From Staphylococcus xylosus (GTDB lineage: Bacteria > Bacillota > Bacilli > Staphylococcales > Staphylococcaceae), in contig NZ_MRZO01000001.1 in the NCBI RefSeq assembly GCF_002732165.1, positions 1 through 64,000 of the forward strand: 64,000 nt of DNA, written 5' to 3'. The position numbers and the translations under genes were made by a program. Shown piece by piece: positions 19,232 through 28,908 of this stretch; position 1 is the stretch's first letter, and the number at the start of each line of letters is the position of its first letter. The notes beneath the pieces were generated by a model. The model did no database searches and was not told the origin of the DNA. It worked only from the letters and a program-made list of their open reading frames with translations.

Positions 19232-20032
19232 TTATATAAAATCGGCAAAATGGTCTCTATAACGCATATGCAATATAGAACCAACAATAAATAAAATAGT
19301 TACTAGGGCAAGGTTATACAGCGTTAAGTGCAAGTGTTCTATAAAATACCATTGATGGTGAAGAACAGATGCTCTATAGCCCTCCGCTAGAAAATAGATA
19401 GGATTTAATTTCATTACTGTCATTACTATTTCATTTTTAGGCGTATACAAAATAGAAGATACGAAAAATATGATTCTCATCAACGATTGAACAACCATCT
19501 GTGTGTCTCGAATGAGTACACCTAATGTAGAAGTTAATAGTGAAATAACTATAGTGAGTATAAGTGCATAGGGTACATAAATTAATAATTGTAATGAATA
19601 TATGGAAGGATAATAACCTCCAAAGAAACATAATATTAATACAATCATAAGTAAACCAAGATGTCCATAAAATCTACTGAATACAATATAACTAGGTATG
19701 ATAGATAAAGGGAATTTCATTTTAGCTACTTGATTATACTTTGAAGTGATTGATTTTGTACCTTCTAATACACCTTGATTAACGAAAAACCACATGCTAA
19801 TACCGACAATTAACCAATAAATAAATGGAATACCATCATGTGTTGTATTATTTCGTAACCCTAAACCAAAGACAAACCAGTAAACTGCAATTTGCATGGC
19901 TGGGTTTATAATCTCCCAAGCGATTCCTAAGTAATTATTGTGATTTGAAATGCGTAGTTGAAAGTCTGCTAATCTTTTAATTAAATATAAATTTTTTAAT
20001 TGCTCTTTTAAAACAAAATATACCGCATTCAT
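19232..20032 (-). CDS. Teichoic-acid ABC exporter permease, TarG/TagG-like, unpaired
   Basis: A 266-residue ABC-2 membrane subunit with six predicted spans. It is collinear with staphylococcal TarG from end to end: NNYLGIAWEIINPAMQIAVY (about residue 31), IPFIYWLIVGISMWFFVNQG and KMKFPLSIIPSYIVFSRF all have direct counterparts. TarG with ATPase TarH exports wall teichoic acid. No tarH-like ATPase is next to it: neighbours are a GRAM-like gene and pflA. It may be a second copy sharing TarH or pairing with a distant ATPase. The start overlaps no other gene; ribosome-binding site is weak. Confidence 0.85.
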   Translation of the reverse strand: MNAVYFVLKEQLKNLYLIKRLADFQLRISNHNNYLGIAWEIINPAMQIAVYWFVFGLGLRNNTTHDGIPFIYWLIVGISMWFFVNQGVLEGTKSITSKYNQVAKMKFPLSIIPSYIVFSRFYGHLGLLMIVLILCFFGGYYPSIYSLQLLIYVPYALILTIVISLLTSTLGVLIRDTQMVVQSLMRIIFFVSSILYTPKNEIVMTVMKLNPIYFLAEGYRASVLHHQWYFIEHLHLTLYNLALVTILFIVGSILHMRYRDHFADFI

Positions 20033-20191
20033 TTGAATATATCACTCTTTCATGCTAACTTTTAAAAACTGACAAATAAGATTATACATTATTTAAAAAA
20101 ATATAAGCAAATATAATATTAATGATATTAAACGTTAAAGCATATCTATAGAGAGGTTAGTATATCGTCATTAAATACTTTATTTAAGCTA

Positions 20192-20231
20192 AAACGAACC
20201 TCCCGAATTAGCGAAGCGGGAGGTTCGTTAA
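20192..20231 (-). terminator. Terminator of pflBA
   Basis: AACGAACCTCCCG pairs with CGGGAGGTTCGTT; on the minus strand the tail is TTTTAG. It is just downstream of the pflA stop. Confidence 0.85.
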
Positions 20232-20248
20232 AACATTATATAAAATGG

Positions 20249-21004
20249 TTATATTTTCAAAGGGATATTACCTTTAAAATTTACAAACTGATAAGCTAAT
20301 TTAACATCGTTATCTGTAGGTGGTTGAACATCCTTTAAAGGATAGCTAAAGTTCATTGCTTCCCATTTATGAACACCAAGTTGATGATAGGGCAATATTT
20401 CAAATCTTTCTACATTATCTAATGTATTTATAAATGCCCCTAATTGTATCAAATCTTCTTTAGCATCAGTATATCCGGGAACTAGCACGTGTCTAATCCA
20501 AACAGGCTGTTTTAGCTCTGATAACTTTTTAGCAATTTTTAATATATGTGTATTAGGTTTTTCAGTTAATGCTATATGTTTTTCGTTATCAATATGTTTA
20601 ATATCTAATAGTATTAAGTCTGTATATTTTAATAATTCATCGAAGTGACGTTGAAAGGCTAGTGTGTCATTTGCGCAGCCTGCAGAAGTATCGATGCATG
20701 TATGAATTCCGTTTTCCTTTAATGCTTTAAATAAAGCTGTAATAAAGGGCATTTGCAGTAACGGTTCACCACCACTTATAGTTACGCCTCCTCCAGATGC
20801 TTCGAAATAAGGTTTGAAAGATGTTATTTCATCAATCATTTCATCAACTGTTACTTCTCTAGAAAATGAATTAACTTTCCATGTATCTGGATTATGACAA
20901 TACAAACATCTCAATAAACAGCCTTGCATAAAGAGTATATATCTAATACCTGGACCGTCGACAGTGCCCATACTTTCGACAGAGTGCAAGTGTCCTTTAA
21001 GCAT
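20249..21004 (-). CDS. pflA: Pyruvate formate-lyase activating enzyme
   Basis: A 251-residue radical-SAM enzyme that installs the glycyl radical on PflB under anoxia. The Fe-S/SAM motif is [12 protein letters not shown] (C-x3-C-x2-C, residues 29-36), preceded by [28 protein letters not shown] (about residue 71) is the second SAM-contact motif. The length matches E. coli-type PflA, without the extra ferredoxin-like insert of other glycyl-radical activases. It follows pflB by 26 bp in one operon. Confidence 0.96.
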   Translation of the reverse strand: MLKGHLHSVESMGTVDGPGIRYILFMQGCLLRCLYCHNPDTWKVNSFSREVTVDEMIDEITSFKPYFEASGGGVTISGGEPLLQMPFITALFKALKENGIHTCIDTSAGCANDTLAFQRHFDELLKYTDLILLDIKHIDNEKHIALTEKPNTHILKIAKKLSELKQPVWIRHVLVPGYTDAKEDLIQLGAFINTLDNVERFEILPYHQLGVHKWEAMNFSYPLKDVQPPTDNDVKLAYQFVNFKGNIPLKI

Positions 21005-21030
21005 TTTGCTCCCACCTTATTAATATTTAT

Positions 21031-23280
21031 TTACATTCTTTCATGGAACGTACGAGAAATAACATCTAACTGTTGTTCTCGTGTTAATTTAATGAAATTA
21101 ACAGCATAGCCAGAAACACGAATAGTTAATTGTGGATACTCTTCAGGGTGATCCATTGCATCTAGCAAAGTGTCTCGATTAAAGACGTTTATGTTTAAAT
21201 GATGGCCGTGTTGCATAGCGTATCCATCGAGCATACTTGTAAGATTTCTATTTTGTTCTTCTGGTAATTTTCCTAATGATTTAGGAACGATGCTAAAGGT
21301 ATTTGAAATACCATCTTTACAACAATCATAAGGGATTTTTGCAACAGAACTTAGTGACGATAATGCACCTTTTTGATCTCGTCCGTGCATTGGGTTGGCA
21401 CCAGGAGCAAATGGTTCACCAGCTTTTCGTCCATCAGGTGTGTTACCAGTCTTTTTGCCATAAACGACATTTGAAGTGATAGTGAGTACACTCATCGTAT
21501 GTTCAGAATCACGATACGTTTTATGACTTCTTAATTTAGTCATAAAGCGTTCTACTAAATCAACGGCAATATCATCTACACGAGTATCATTGTTGCCATA
21601 TTTAGGGAAATCTCCATTTATTTCAAAATCAATTACTAAGCCATTTTCATCACGTATTGGAGTAACTTGAGCATATTTAATTGCTGACAATGAATCCGCA
21701 GCAACTGATAATCCTGCAATACCAGTCGCCATTGTACGTATAATATTAGTATCATGTAACGCCATCTCGATACGCTCGTAACTGTATTTATCGTGCATAT
21801 AATGAATAACATTTAAAGAATTGATGTAAACACCTGCTAACCAATCCATCATTTTATCAAATTTTTCAAATACTTCATCGTAATTTAATACATTTGAATT
21901 GATAGCTTCATAGGATGGTCCTACTTGCATACCAGATTTTTCATCTTTTCCACCATTAATTGCGTATAATAGAGTTTTAGCTAAGTTCGCGCGAGCACCA
22001 AAGAATTGCATTTGTTTACCAATTTTCATTGCAGATACACAACATGCAATGCCATAGTCATCACCGTATGATTCTCGCATTAAATCATCATTTTCATATT
22101 GAATTGAACTTGTTTTTATACTCATTTTTGCACAGTAGTTTTTAAAATGGGACGGCAATTGTACCGACCAAAGTACAGTTAAATTAGGCTCTGGTGCAGG
22201 ACCTAAGTTGTCTAATGAGTGCAAGAAACGGAATGAGTTTTTAGTTACAAGTGGTTTACCATTAATTCCTATACCGCCAATTGATTCAGTAACCCAAGTA
22301 GGATCCCCAGAGAACAATTCATTATAATCAGGTGTACGTGCAAATTTCACAATACGTAATTTCATAATAAAATGGTCAATTATTTCTTGAACTTCACTTT
22401 CTGTTATCGTTCCATTTTTTAAATCTCGTTCAGCGTATATATCTAAGAATGTAGACGTACGTCCTAAACTCATAGCAGCACCATTTTGTTCTTTAATAGC
22501 AGCTAAATATGCTAAATAAAGCCATTGTACAGCTTCTTTAAAATTATTAGCAGGGCGTCCAAGATCAAAGCCATATGTTTTCCCTAATGTCTTCAATTCT
22601 TTGAGCGAACGATATTGTTCTGATAATTCTTCGCGTAAACGAATAACATCTTCAGACATTTCAGTAGACATAGTATTAAAGTCGTGCATTTTTTCTGCCA
22701 TCAAAAAGTCAATACCGTATAGCGCAACACGACGATAGTCACCAATTATTCTTCCACGACCGTAAGCGTCAGGAAGACCTGTGATAATACCAGCTTTTCT
22801 ACAATTAAGCATTTCTTTAGAGTAGGCATCAAACACGCCTTGATTATGTGTTTTACGATAATCTGTAAATATTTTTTCAGTTTCTGAATCTAGCTCATAA
22901 CCATATGCTTCACATGCTGCTTTAGCCATACGAATGCCTCCAAAAGGCTGCATAGATCGTTTAAATGGTTTCTCAGTTTGGACACCGACAATAGTTTCTA
23001 AATCTTTATTTAAATATCCAGCTTCATGTGAAGTGATTGTAGAAGGTACTTTTGTATCCATATCCCACATGCCACCACGTTCACGTTCTTCTTTGGATAA
23101 AACCATCACTTGATCCCAAAGCTTTGTTGTTGCCTCAGTTGGTCCTTCTAAAAATTGATCGTCGCCTTCATATAGTGAGTAGTTTAGTTGGATAAACTCA
23201 CGAACATCAACATGGCGATTCCAACGTCCATTTTTGAATCCTTGCCAAGCGGTTTCGTGTAATTTTTCTTTTGCTAACAT
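21031..23280 (-). CDS. pflB: Formate acetyltransferase (pyruvate formate-lyase)
   Basis: A 749-residue glycyl-radical enzyme that cleaves pyruvate with CoA to acetyl-CoA and formate in fermentation, and a source of formate for one-carbon metabolism. The active-site cysteine pair is in [13 protein letters not shown] (about residue 408). The glycyl-radical loop is [12 protein letters not shown] near the C-terminus (Gly at about residue 725). The length is standard. GGAGGAG precedes ATG. Two Rex-like operators lie within 75 bp upstream, fitting NADH-responsive control. Confidence 0.97.
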   Translation of the reverse strand: MLAKEKLHETAWQGFKNGRWNRHVDVREFIQLNYSLYEGDDQFLEGPTEATTKLWDQVMVLSKEERERGGMWDMDTKVPSTITSHEAGYLNKDLETIVGVQTEKPFKRSMQPFGGIRMAKAACEAYGYELDSETEKIFTDYRKTHNQGVFDAYSKEMLNCRKAGIITGLPDAYGRGRIIGDYRRVALYGIDFLMAEKMHDFNTMSTEMSEDVIRLREELSEQYRSLKELKTLGKTYGFDLGRPANNFKEAVQWLYLAYLAAIKEQNGAAMSLGRTSTFLDIYAERDLKNGTITESEVQEIIDHFIMKLRIVKFARTPDYNELFSGDPTWVTESIGGIGINGKPLVTKNSFRFLHSLDNLGPAPEPNLTVLWSVQLPSHFKNYCAKMSIKTSSIQYENDDLMRESYGDDYGIACCVSAMKIGKQMQFFGARANLAKTLLYAINGGKDEKSGMQVGPSYEAINSNVLNYDEVFEKFDKMMDWLAGVYINSLNVIHYMHDKYSYERIEMALHDTNIIRTMATGIAGLSVAADSLSAIKYAQVTPIRDENGLVIDFEINGDFPKYGNNDTRVDDIAVDLVERFMTKLRSHKTYRDSEHTMSVLTITSNVVYGKKTGNTPDGRKAGEPFAPGANPMHGRDQKGALSSLSSVAKIPYDCCKDGISNTFSIVPKSLGKLPEEQNRNLTSMLDGYAMQHGHHLNINVFNRDTLLDAMDHPEEYPQLTIRVSGYAVNFIKLTREQQLDVISRTFHERM

Positions 23281-23299
23281 TTATACTCCTCCATTCATT

Positions 23300-23317
23300 T
23301 TGTTAATAATTTCACAA
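23300..23317 (-). promoter_or_regulatory. Rex-like operator, proximal, upstream of pflB
   Basis: TTGTTAATAATTTCACAA matches the S. aureus Rex consensus TTGTGAAWWWWTTCACAA at 17 of 18 positions. It lies 20-37 bp before the pflB start codon. Rex represses fermentative genes when NADH is low. Confidence 0.7.
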
Positions 23318-23334
23318 ACATTGTAACATTATCC

Positions 23335-23352
23335 TTGTTATATTTTTCACAA
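23335..23352 (-). promoter_or_regulatory. Rex-like operator, distal, upstream of pflB
   Basis: TTGTTATATTTTTCACAA matches the Rex consensus at 16 of 18 positions and lies 35 bp from the proximal site. An overlapping TTTCACAATGTTTGTGAAA inverted repeat extends it. The rest of 23353-23528 shows no gene; the promoter itself was not resolved. Confidence 0.65.
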
Positions 23353-23528
23353 TGTTTGTGAAAGTTTTTAATACAAATTGTGAACGATTTGAGAAACTGT
23401 AGGAATTTATATGACAGTTTTATAATATTGTGTGTCTGTTATACAACAGGTGATAATAGGAGTATTATTGGTGAGTAAAGAAAAGGCTAGAATGATGATG
23501 AGTATAAAAAAGGGAAGAAATACAAAAC

Positions 23529-23570
23529 AAACCATATTTATCCTTAATAATTAGTGGATAAATATGGTTT
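23529..23570 (-). terminator. Terminator downstream of purU
   Basis: AAACCATATTTATCC pairs with GGATAAATATGGTTT across a 12-base loop, about 105 bp past the purU stop on the minus strand. Tails are only moderately T-rich. Confidence 0.7.
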
Positions 23571-23674
23571 AATAAATTGTGCATATATAATAGAAGGTTT
23601 TAGAAATTAAATTGTGCATAAATTTATATTAACCATTATGATAACAGTAATTAGTACACTTTTTATACACAATA

Positions 23675-24526
23675 TTAATTAAAAACAATTGTTTTATTGC
23701 CATCATTAACGATGACTTTATGTTGAACATGATATTCAACTGCTTGAGCTAAAACAGAAGACTCGACATGACGACCAATTTTACGTAAATCTTGTACATT
23801 ATAACGATGATTAATACGTGTGACATCTTGGTCTATAATTGGTCCTTCATCTAAATCAGATGTTACGTAATGGCTTGTTGCACCGACTAATTTTACGCCG
23901 CGTTCCCAAGCTTGTTTGTATGGATTTGCTCCAATAAATGATGGTAAGAAAGAATGGTGTATATTAATAATTTGATTAGGATAGTGACTGACAAAATTAT
24001 CAGTAAGTATTTGCATATACTTAGCTAAAACGATTAATTCTACTTCGTGTTTTGCGCAAATATCTAATATATTTTGTTCGACAACTGCTTTGTCATTATT
24101 GCTTGGTACATAGTAAAAAGGGATATTAAATGATTCCGCAAAATGTCTATTGTTTTCATGATTACTGACAACACAAGTGATTTCAGCGGGGATTTCTTTA
24201 CGCTGAACTCTTAATAACACTTCATTAAAAGCATGATCTTCTTTCGATACAAATAATGCGATTTTTGTTTTGTCACTTGTATCAAAAATATCAAAATTAA
24301 TATCATTTTGACTTAAAGTGCTTTCTAGAGCTTCTTTCAATTGTTTTGCTTTTTCAAACTCAAATCTTAAAAATAATTTTCCTTCGGTATCTTGCGCATG
24401 ATCATATTCTGTAAAGTGATCAAGATGTAAAATATTAGAGCCGTATTCTGCAATAATATTTGTAATTAATGATGTTATACCGACTTTGTCATTGCATGTT
24501 GCGAGTAATATGTATTTATCTTCCAT
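23675..24526 (-). CDS. purU: Formyltetrahydrofolate deformylase PurU
   Basis: A 283-residue enzyme that hydrolyses 10-formyl-THF to formate and THF, supplying formate or balancing the one-carbon pool. Residues about 5-80 are an ACT domain. The formyltransferase domain carries the catalytic pattern NIHHSFLPSFIGANPY (Asn-His, about residue 188), HYVTSDLDEGPIIDQD (catalytic Asp, about residue 224) and VGATSHYV. No glycinamide-ribonucleotide site is present, which separates it from PurN. It lies behind pflBA on the same strand but has its own upstream region; the neighbourhood links two formate-generating enzymes. Confidence 0.93.
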   Translation of the reverse strand: MEDKYILLATCNDKVGITSLITNIIAEYGSNILHLDHFTEYDHAQDTEGKLFLRFEFEKAKQLKEALESTLSQNDINFDIFDTSDKTKIALFVSKEDHAFNEVLLRVQRKEIPAEITCVVSNHENNRHFAESFNIPFYYVPSNNDKAVVEQNILDICAKHEVELIVLAKYMQILTDNFVSHYPNQIINIHHSFLPSFIGANPYKQAWERGVKLVGATSHYVTSDLDEGPIIDQDVTRINHRYNVQDLRKIGRHVESSVLAQAVEYHVQHKVIVNDGNKTIVFN

Positions 24527-24739
24527 TTAAGCACCTCAAAGTTTAATAAAGTACTTAAAATTATAGGGAATATTCTGAACAATGTAAATAAATAAAATGT
24601 TTTTCAACAAAATCAGAACAATTTATAGTTTTAACTATACTATTATAGTAGAAATAAGCTATAATGATAAATAGTGTTTTTATCTTTTATGAGTAATAAG
24701 TAAATCTTGATGATGACACTTTTCACGAAAATAATACGC

Positions 24740-24767
24740 TTACAAACAAAGTGATTTTTGTTTGTAA
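24740..24767. repeat. Perfect inverted repeat, possible operator
   Basis: TTACAAACAAA (24740-24750) and its exact complement TTTGTTTGTAA (24757-24767) flank a 6-bp centre. It sits in the 432-bp gap between divergent purU and the HTH gene. No T-run follows, so an operator is more likely than a terminator. The rest of the gap is AT-rich and shows nothing else. Confidence 0.5.
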
Positions 24768-24958
24768 ATTAATTATAAGATATAAGATTGATTATTTTGA
24801 TAATTGCGCCAATGATAAAAAACGATGAAAATTTGATTTCACTCTTTTATTTTCTTAAAAATTGTATTAAGATGTAATTTGTGTTTCAAGAAGCGTGTAT
24901 TATTGCAATTTCTTGTGTCCGGATAAAATATTCTTTAGATGAAAGGTAGATTAAAGTA

Positions 24959-25423
24959 ATGGATAGACAGAATTTCACAGATTTAATTCAAACAAAATTT
25001 AAAATGGTACGTATTGAAGCAGGTTATACGCAAGATACGATGGCCCAAACTATTGGTCTTTCAAAAAAGACTTTAGTACAAATAGAAAAAGAAAGAGTAC
25101 TACCTAACTGGACAACATGTGTGTCAATTTGTGCATTATTTAGAGATTCAGATGTTTTAAATAGTACATTTGGTTGTGATCCTTTAGAAATGGTACAAAC
25201 TATTTCTCGTAATCACTGTGCGTACCCTAACCATTCAACAACAAGTGACATTTACTGGAACACTGTTGATAGCCGTAATGGTTTTATCTTACAAAGCAAT
25301 AAAGTAAGTGATATTTATCGCGTACTTAACCAAGAAACACAACCAATATTTGGTACTTCTAAATTAAGAGAAGCAGAAACATATTTTGGTAGAATTTCTA
25401 AAGAAGAGTTAATGCACGTATAA
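24959..25423 (+). CDS. XRE-family helix-turn-helix regulator
   Basis: A 154-residue protein with an N-terminal Cro/cI-type HTH at about residues 12-62 (RIEAGYTQDTMAQTIGLSKK, then TLVQIEKERVLPNW). The rest, about 70-154, is a conserved but unnamed domain rich in aromatic residues. No ligand-binding motif is recognised. The start ATG follows GAAAGG at a rather long distance. It is transcribed divergently from purU. It is probably a chromosomal regulator rather than a phage repressor, since it sits among core genes. Confidence 0.7.
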   Translation: MDRQNFTDLIQTKFKMVRIEAGYTQDTMAQTIGLSKKTLVQIEKERVLPNWTTCVSICALFRDSDVLNSTFGCDPLEMVQTISRNHCAYPNHSTTSDIYWNTVDSRNGFILQSNKVSDIYRVLNQETQPIFGTSKLREAETYFGRISKEELMHV

Positions 25424-25521
25424 TATTAATTCAATTTGTGATAGAAGAATCATTATTTATATAATTTGGTGACATAGGACTTTAAATTGTATATGAATGA
25501 TTTAGTCACTATACACTACTT

Positions 25522-25555
25522 GACCTAAACAAAAGATTTAGGTCTTTTTTTATTT
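25522..25555 (+). terminator. Terminator after HTH regulator
   Basis: GACCTAAA-caaaag-ATTTAGGTC hairpin followed by seven T. Confidence 0.9.
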
Positions 25556-25681
25556 TTAATGTTTTTTTAAAATGAATAAGTGTGTTCTTCTACACAATTA
25601 AACTATATGTATTGTACAATGTTTAAGAGTGTATTTTTATTATAAGTACGTAATCAAGTTAAATAAAAAGGAGAAACTTTT

Positions 25682-26812
25682 ATGCATGCATTTTTAATAA
25701 TTATATTTATGATGATAATTGGTGCATTAATAGGTGGAGTAACGAACGTTATTGCTGTAAAAATGTTATTCCATCCATTTAAAACATATTATATTTTTAA
25801 CAAACGCGTTCCATTCACGCCAGGTTTAATACCAAAACGAAGAGCAGAAATTGCTGATAAAATTGGTCAAGTTGTTGAAGAACATTTACTTACTGAAAGT
25901 ATGATTCAATCTAAATTAAATGCAACAGCAACGAGAACTGCAATCGAAGAGGTAATACAAAAGCAAATTGAGAAATTAAAAGAAGATCGTATATCTTTAG
26001 ATTATTTAGCAAATAAAGTTGATATAGATATTGCCCAATTGGCAAATGGTAAAATAGAAACGATTATGTCAGAAAAATTAGAACTGTTTTATTATGATCA
26101 TCGCAATACACCTATTACACAATTAATTCCTGAAAATATTGAAAAAAGTATAGATAATAAAGTTGAAGCTGTACCAGAAATACTATTTGATAGAGCGCGT
26201 GTCTACTTAAAATCTGAAAAAGGCGCAGCAGATATCGCCTCAATGTTAGATACATTCTTCAATGAAAAGGGTAAAATTGTCGGGTTATTACAAATGTTTA
26301 TGACGAAAGAAAGTATTGCTGATCGTATCCAACATGAATTAATCAGATTGACTAATCATCCCAAAGCGAAAGATATTGCGAATCAAATTATCGATAATGA
26401 ATATGAAACATTCAAATCCAAACAATTAAGTGAAGTGCTAAATGAACAACAATTTCAAACTTTTAAAACATCAATAACTGATTTAGTAATAGGTTACATG
26501 GATATCAATAATATGGCAACGAGATCACTAAATACGCTTACGCCAAACTTTATACAATTTTTAGAAAATAAAGTAACCCAAAAGTTAACGAATGTGATTA
26601 TTGAAAATGCATCAAAACATATGTCGCCAATTATGAAGAAAGTTAATTTACGACAAATGGTTGAACAACAGATTAATACGTTTGATTTAGCATATATTGA
26701 AAAACTTATTATAGATATCGCAAATAAAGAGTTGAAATTAATCATGTTTTTAGGTTTCTTATTAGGTGGTATTATAGGTTTATTACAAGGGATAATTGCA
26801 ATTTTTGTATAA
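25682..26812 (+). CDS. DUF445-family membrane protein (YheB-like)
   Basis: A 376-residue protein with an N-terminal hydrophobic segment (residues 2-23, GALIGGVTNVIAVKML) and a C-terminal one (about 352-375, FLGFLLGGIIGLLQGIIAIF), bracketing a long, charged helical region. This layout is that of B. subtilis YheB and the DUF445 family, whose function is not established. ATG follows AAAAGGAGAAAC. The YlbF-like gene starts 68 bp after its stop, reproducing the Bacillus yheA-yheB neighbourhood. Confidence 0.85.
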   Translation: MHAFLIIIFMMIIGALIGGVTNVIAVKMLFHPFKTYYIFNKRVPFTPGLIPKRRAEIADKIGQVVEEHLLTESMIQSKLNATATRTAIEEVIQKQIEKLKEDRISLDYLANKVDIDIAQLANGKIETIMSEKLELFYYDHRNTPITQLIPENIEKSIDNKVEAVPEILFDRARVYLKSEKGAADIASMLDTFFNEKGKIVGLLQMFMTKESIADRIQHELIRLTNHPKAKDIANQIIDNEYETFKSKQLSEVLNEQQFQTFKTSITDLVIGYMDINNMATRSLNTLTPNFIQFLENKVTQKLTNVIIENASKHMSPIMKKVNLRQMVEQQINTFDLAYIEKLIIDIANKELKLIMFLGFLLGGIIGLLQGIIAIFV

Positions 26813-26880
26813 CATATTAAATTATGTTATTGTAATATCGATGTGGTTTTAACACATATACAAAAAAGGAGTGAAGCATA

Positions 26881-27225
26881 GTGGCAGTAAATTTATACGA
26901 TCATGCAAATCAATTAGAACAAGCATTAAGAGAAAGTGATGAATATCAAGCTATTCAAAATGCTTATGCAAAAGTTAAAGAAAATCAAGAATCAAAAGAT
27001 TTATTTGATGAATTCCGTGAAACACAATTAAATTTCCAACAAAAACAAATGCAAGGTGAAGAAATCGGTGAAGAAGAGCTACAAAAAGCACAAGAACAAG
27101 CTCAAAAAATCGAAAATGATTCTAACATTTCTGAATTAATGGCTGCTGAACAAAACATGAGTCAAGTATTCCAAGAAATTAACCAAATCATTGTAAAACC
27201 TTTAGATGAAATTTACGCTGACTAA
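26881..27225 (+). CDS. YlbF/YmcA-family protein (YheA-like)
   Basis: A 114-residue, almost entirely alpha-helical, charged protein. The family includes YlbF and YmcA, which in B. subtilis act with RNase Y, and YheA, whose role is unclear. Its pairing with the DUF445 gene points to YheA. The start is GTG at 26881 with AAAAGGAGTG upstream. No transmembrane segment is present. Confidence 0.85.
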   Translation: MAVNLYDHANQLEQALRESDEYQAIQNAYAKVKENQESKDLFDEFRETQLNFQQKQMQGEEIGEEELQKAQEQAQKIENDSNISELMAAEQNMSQVFQEINQIIVKPLDEIYAD

Positions 27226-27413
27226 TTTTTGTTAGTGTAACGTATAAAGACTATGATACAAACAAATATTGTGTTGTAGTTTAAATGGAGAGTACAGAAA
27301 ACTAATTATTTTATAACTAAGATTTTGTCATCCATCATGGTGCTAGTGACTATAATTGAAATAGTTTAAATTAAGCGCAATTCCAATTAGTCAGTAGTTA
27401 CTAATACAATATT

Positions 27414-27456
27414 TGAGGCTGAGGCATATATTTATGTGTCAGCCTCATTTTTTTGT
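27414..27456 (+). terminator. Terminator in the 27226-27722 gap
   Basis: TGAGGCTGA pairs with TCAGCCTCA, followed by seven T. It lies 190 bp after the YheA-like stop. The rest of this 497-bp gap holds no supportable gene; a 74-codon minus-strand frame there has no ribosome-binding site. Confidence 0.9.
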
Positions 27457-27722
27457 GACCCTTTTTAAAGAATTTGTTTTAATTTAAAAAACGATGAATA
27501 TGGCTATGTGATAAGGTATTCAATAACAATTTGGAATGATATTGTCTTGAATTGAGCATCTTTTGTTTTATCGACTGTCTAATAGGCAATGTGGTAAAAT
27601 ATACTAATACAAGGTATTTGTATGCATAAATTTTAGTAATGGTTGAAATATGTAATCTGTTACTGAAGTATTCAAAATGCATCAGCTTAAATAAAGCTTT
27701 CAATAAAGGAGAAAGATACTGT

Positions 27723-28907
27723 ATGGTGAAATTTATTCATTGTGCTGATTTACACTTAGATAGTCCTTTTAAGTCTAGAGATTATCTCAGTCAGCCTATT
27801 TTCGAAGATATTCAAAAAAGTGCTTATGAAAGTTTTGAAAAAATAGTGGACTTAGCATTAGCCGAAGAAATCGATTTTATGATTATTTCAGGTGATTTAT
27901 TTGATCAACAAAACCGCACATTACGTGCAGAAGTGTTTTTAAAGAAGCAATTCGAACGTTTAGAAAGAGAACAGATTTTTGTCTATTTATGTCACGGTAA
28001 CCATGATCCTTTATCATCAAATATTGGTACTGTGTGGCCAGACAATGTATCAGTTTTCTCTGAAAATGTTGAAACATATCAAACAATAACTAAAAACGGT
28101 GAGGAAATTTATCTTCATGGTTTTAGCTATCAAAATGATGCTAGTTATGAGAATAAGCTCGATGCATATCCAACTAGCCAAGGCTATAAAGGTATTCACA
28201 TTGGCATTTTGCATGGCACATATAGTAAAACTAGTACAAATGACCGTTACACAGAGTTTAGATTAGAAGACTTAAATAATAAATTGTATCACTACTGGGC
28301 ATTAGGACACATACACGAACGTCAACAATTGAGCGATATGCCACAAATACATTATCCTGGCAATATACAAGGAAGACACTTTAAAGAGCTTGGTGAAAAA
28401 GGTTGTCTCCTCGTTGAAGGTGATAACTTAAATCTCAATGCTAAATTTGTGCCAACGCAATTTATACGTTTTGAAAAAGCGACTCTAGAAACAAAACAAA
28501 CGTCTAAACAAGGCCTTTTTGATGCTATACAAGCATTTAAAACACAAGTTAGAAAAAATGGTAAGGCAATCTATCAGCTCAAGGTATTAGTAGATTCAGA
28601 TCAATGGATATCTGAACAAGATATTTTACAAATTCATGAAATGATAAGTGACTATGAGGCCAATGAACATAACTTTGTATTTATTGAAGATTTAACAATC
28701 AAGAATAAGTATGAGGATCAAAATACATTAGTTAAAGAATTTTCTCCTGAGTTAATCGAGGACAATATCTTATATGATCAAGCGATGAATGACTTATATT
28801 TAAACCCTAAAGCATCTAAGTATCTAGAAAACTATAGCGATTTTGATAGACGAAATCTTATTGAACATGCTGAAGAACTCTTGAAGTCAGATATGAGGGG
28901 AGAATAA
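27723..28907 (+). CDS. yhaO: SbcD-like metallophosphoesterase YhaO
   Basis: A 394-residue DNA-repair-type phosphoesterase related to Mre11/SbcD. Metal ligands are visible in order: FIHCADLHLD (residues 4-13), ISGDLFDQQN, CHGNHDPL, GILHGTY and ALGHIHERQ. It probably forms a nuclease complex with the next gene, as SbcC-SbcD/Rad50-Mre11 do. The start is ATG at 27723 with AAAGGAG; a longer frame to 27639 has no ribosome-binding site. The stop is 1 base before yhaN, so coupling is likely. Confidence 0.92.
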   Translation: MVKFIHCADLHLDSPFKSRDYLSQPIFEDIQKSAYESFEKIVDLALAEEIDFMIISGDLFDQQNRTLRAEVFLKKQFERLEREQIFVYLCHGNHDPLSSNIGTVWPDNVSVFSENVETYQTITKNGEEIYLHGFSYQNDASYENKLDAYPTSQGYKGIHIGILHGTYSKTSTNDRYTEFRLEDLNNKLYHYWALGHIHERQQLSDMPQIHYPGNIQGRHFKELGEKGCLLVEGDNLNLNAKFVPTQFIRFEKATLETKQTSKQGLFDAIQAFKTQVRKNGKAIYQLKVLVDSDQWISEQDILQIHEMISDYEANEHNFVFIEDLTIKNKYEDQNTLVKEFSPELIEDNILYDQAMNDLYLNPKASKYLENYSDFDRRNLIEHAEELLKSDMRGE

Positions 28908-28908
28908 A

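Noticed and set aside
27479..27703. Minus-strand frame of 74 codons upstream of yhaO
   Set aside because: No ribosome-binding site, biased composition, and it covers the expected yhaO promoter region.
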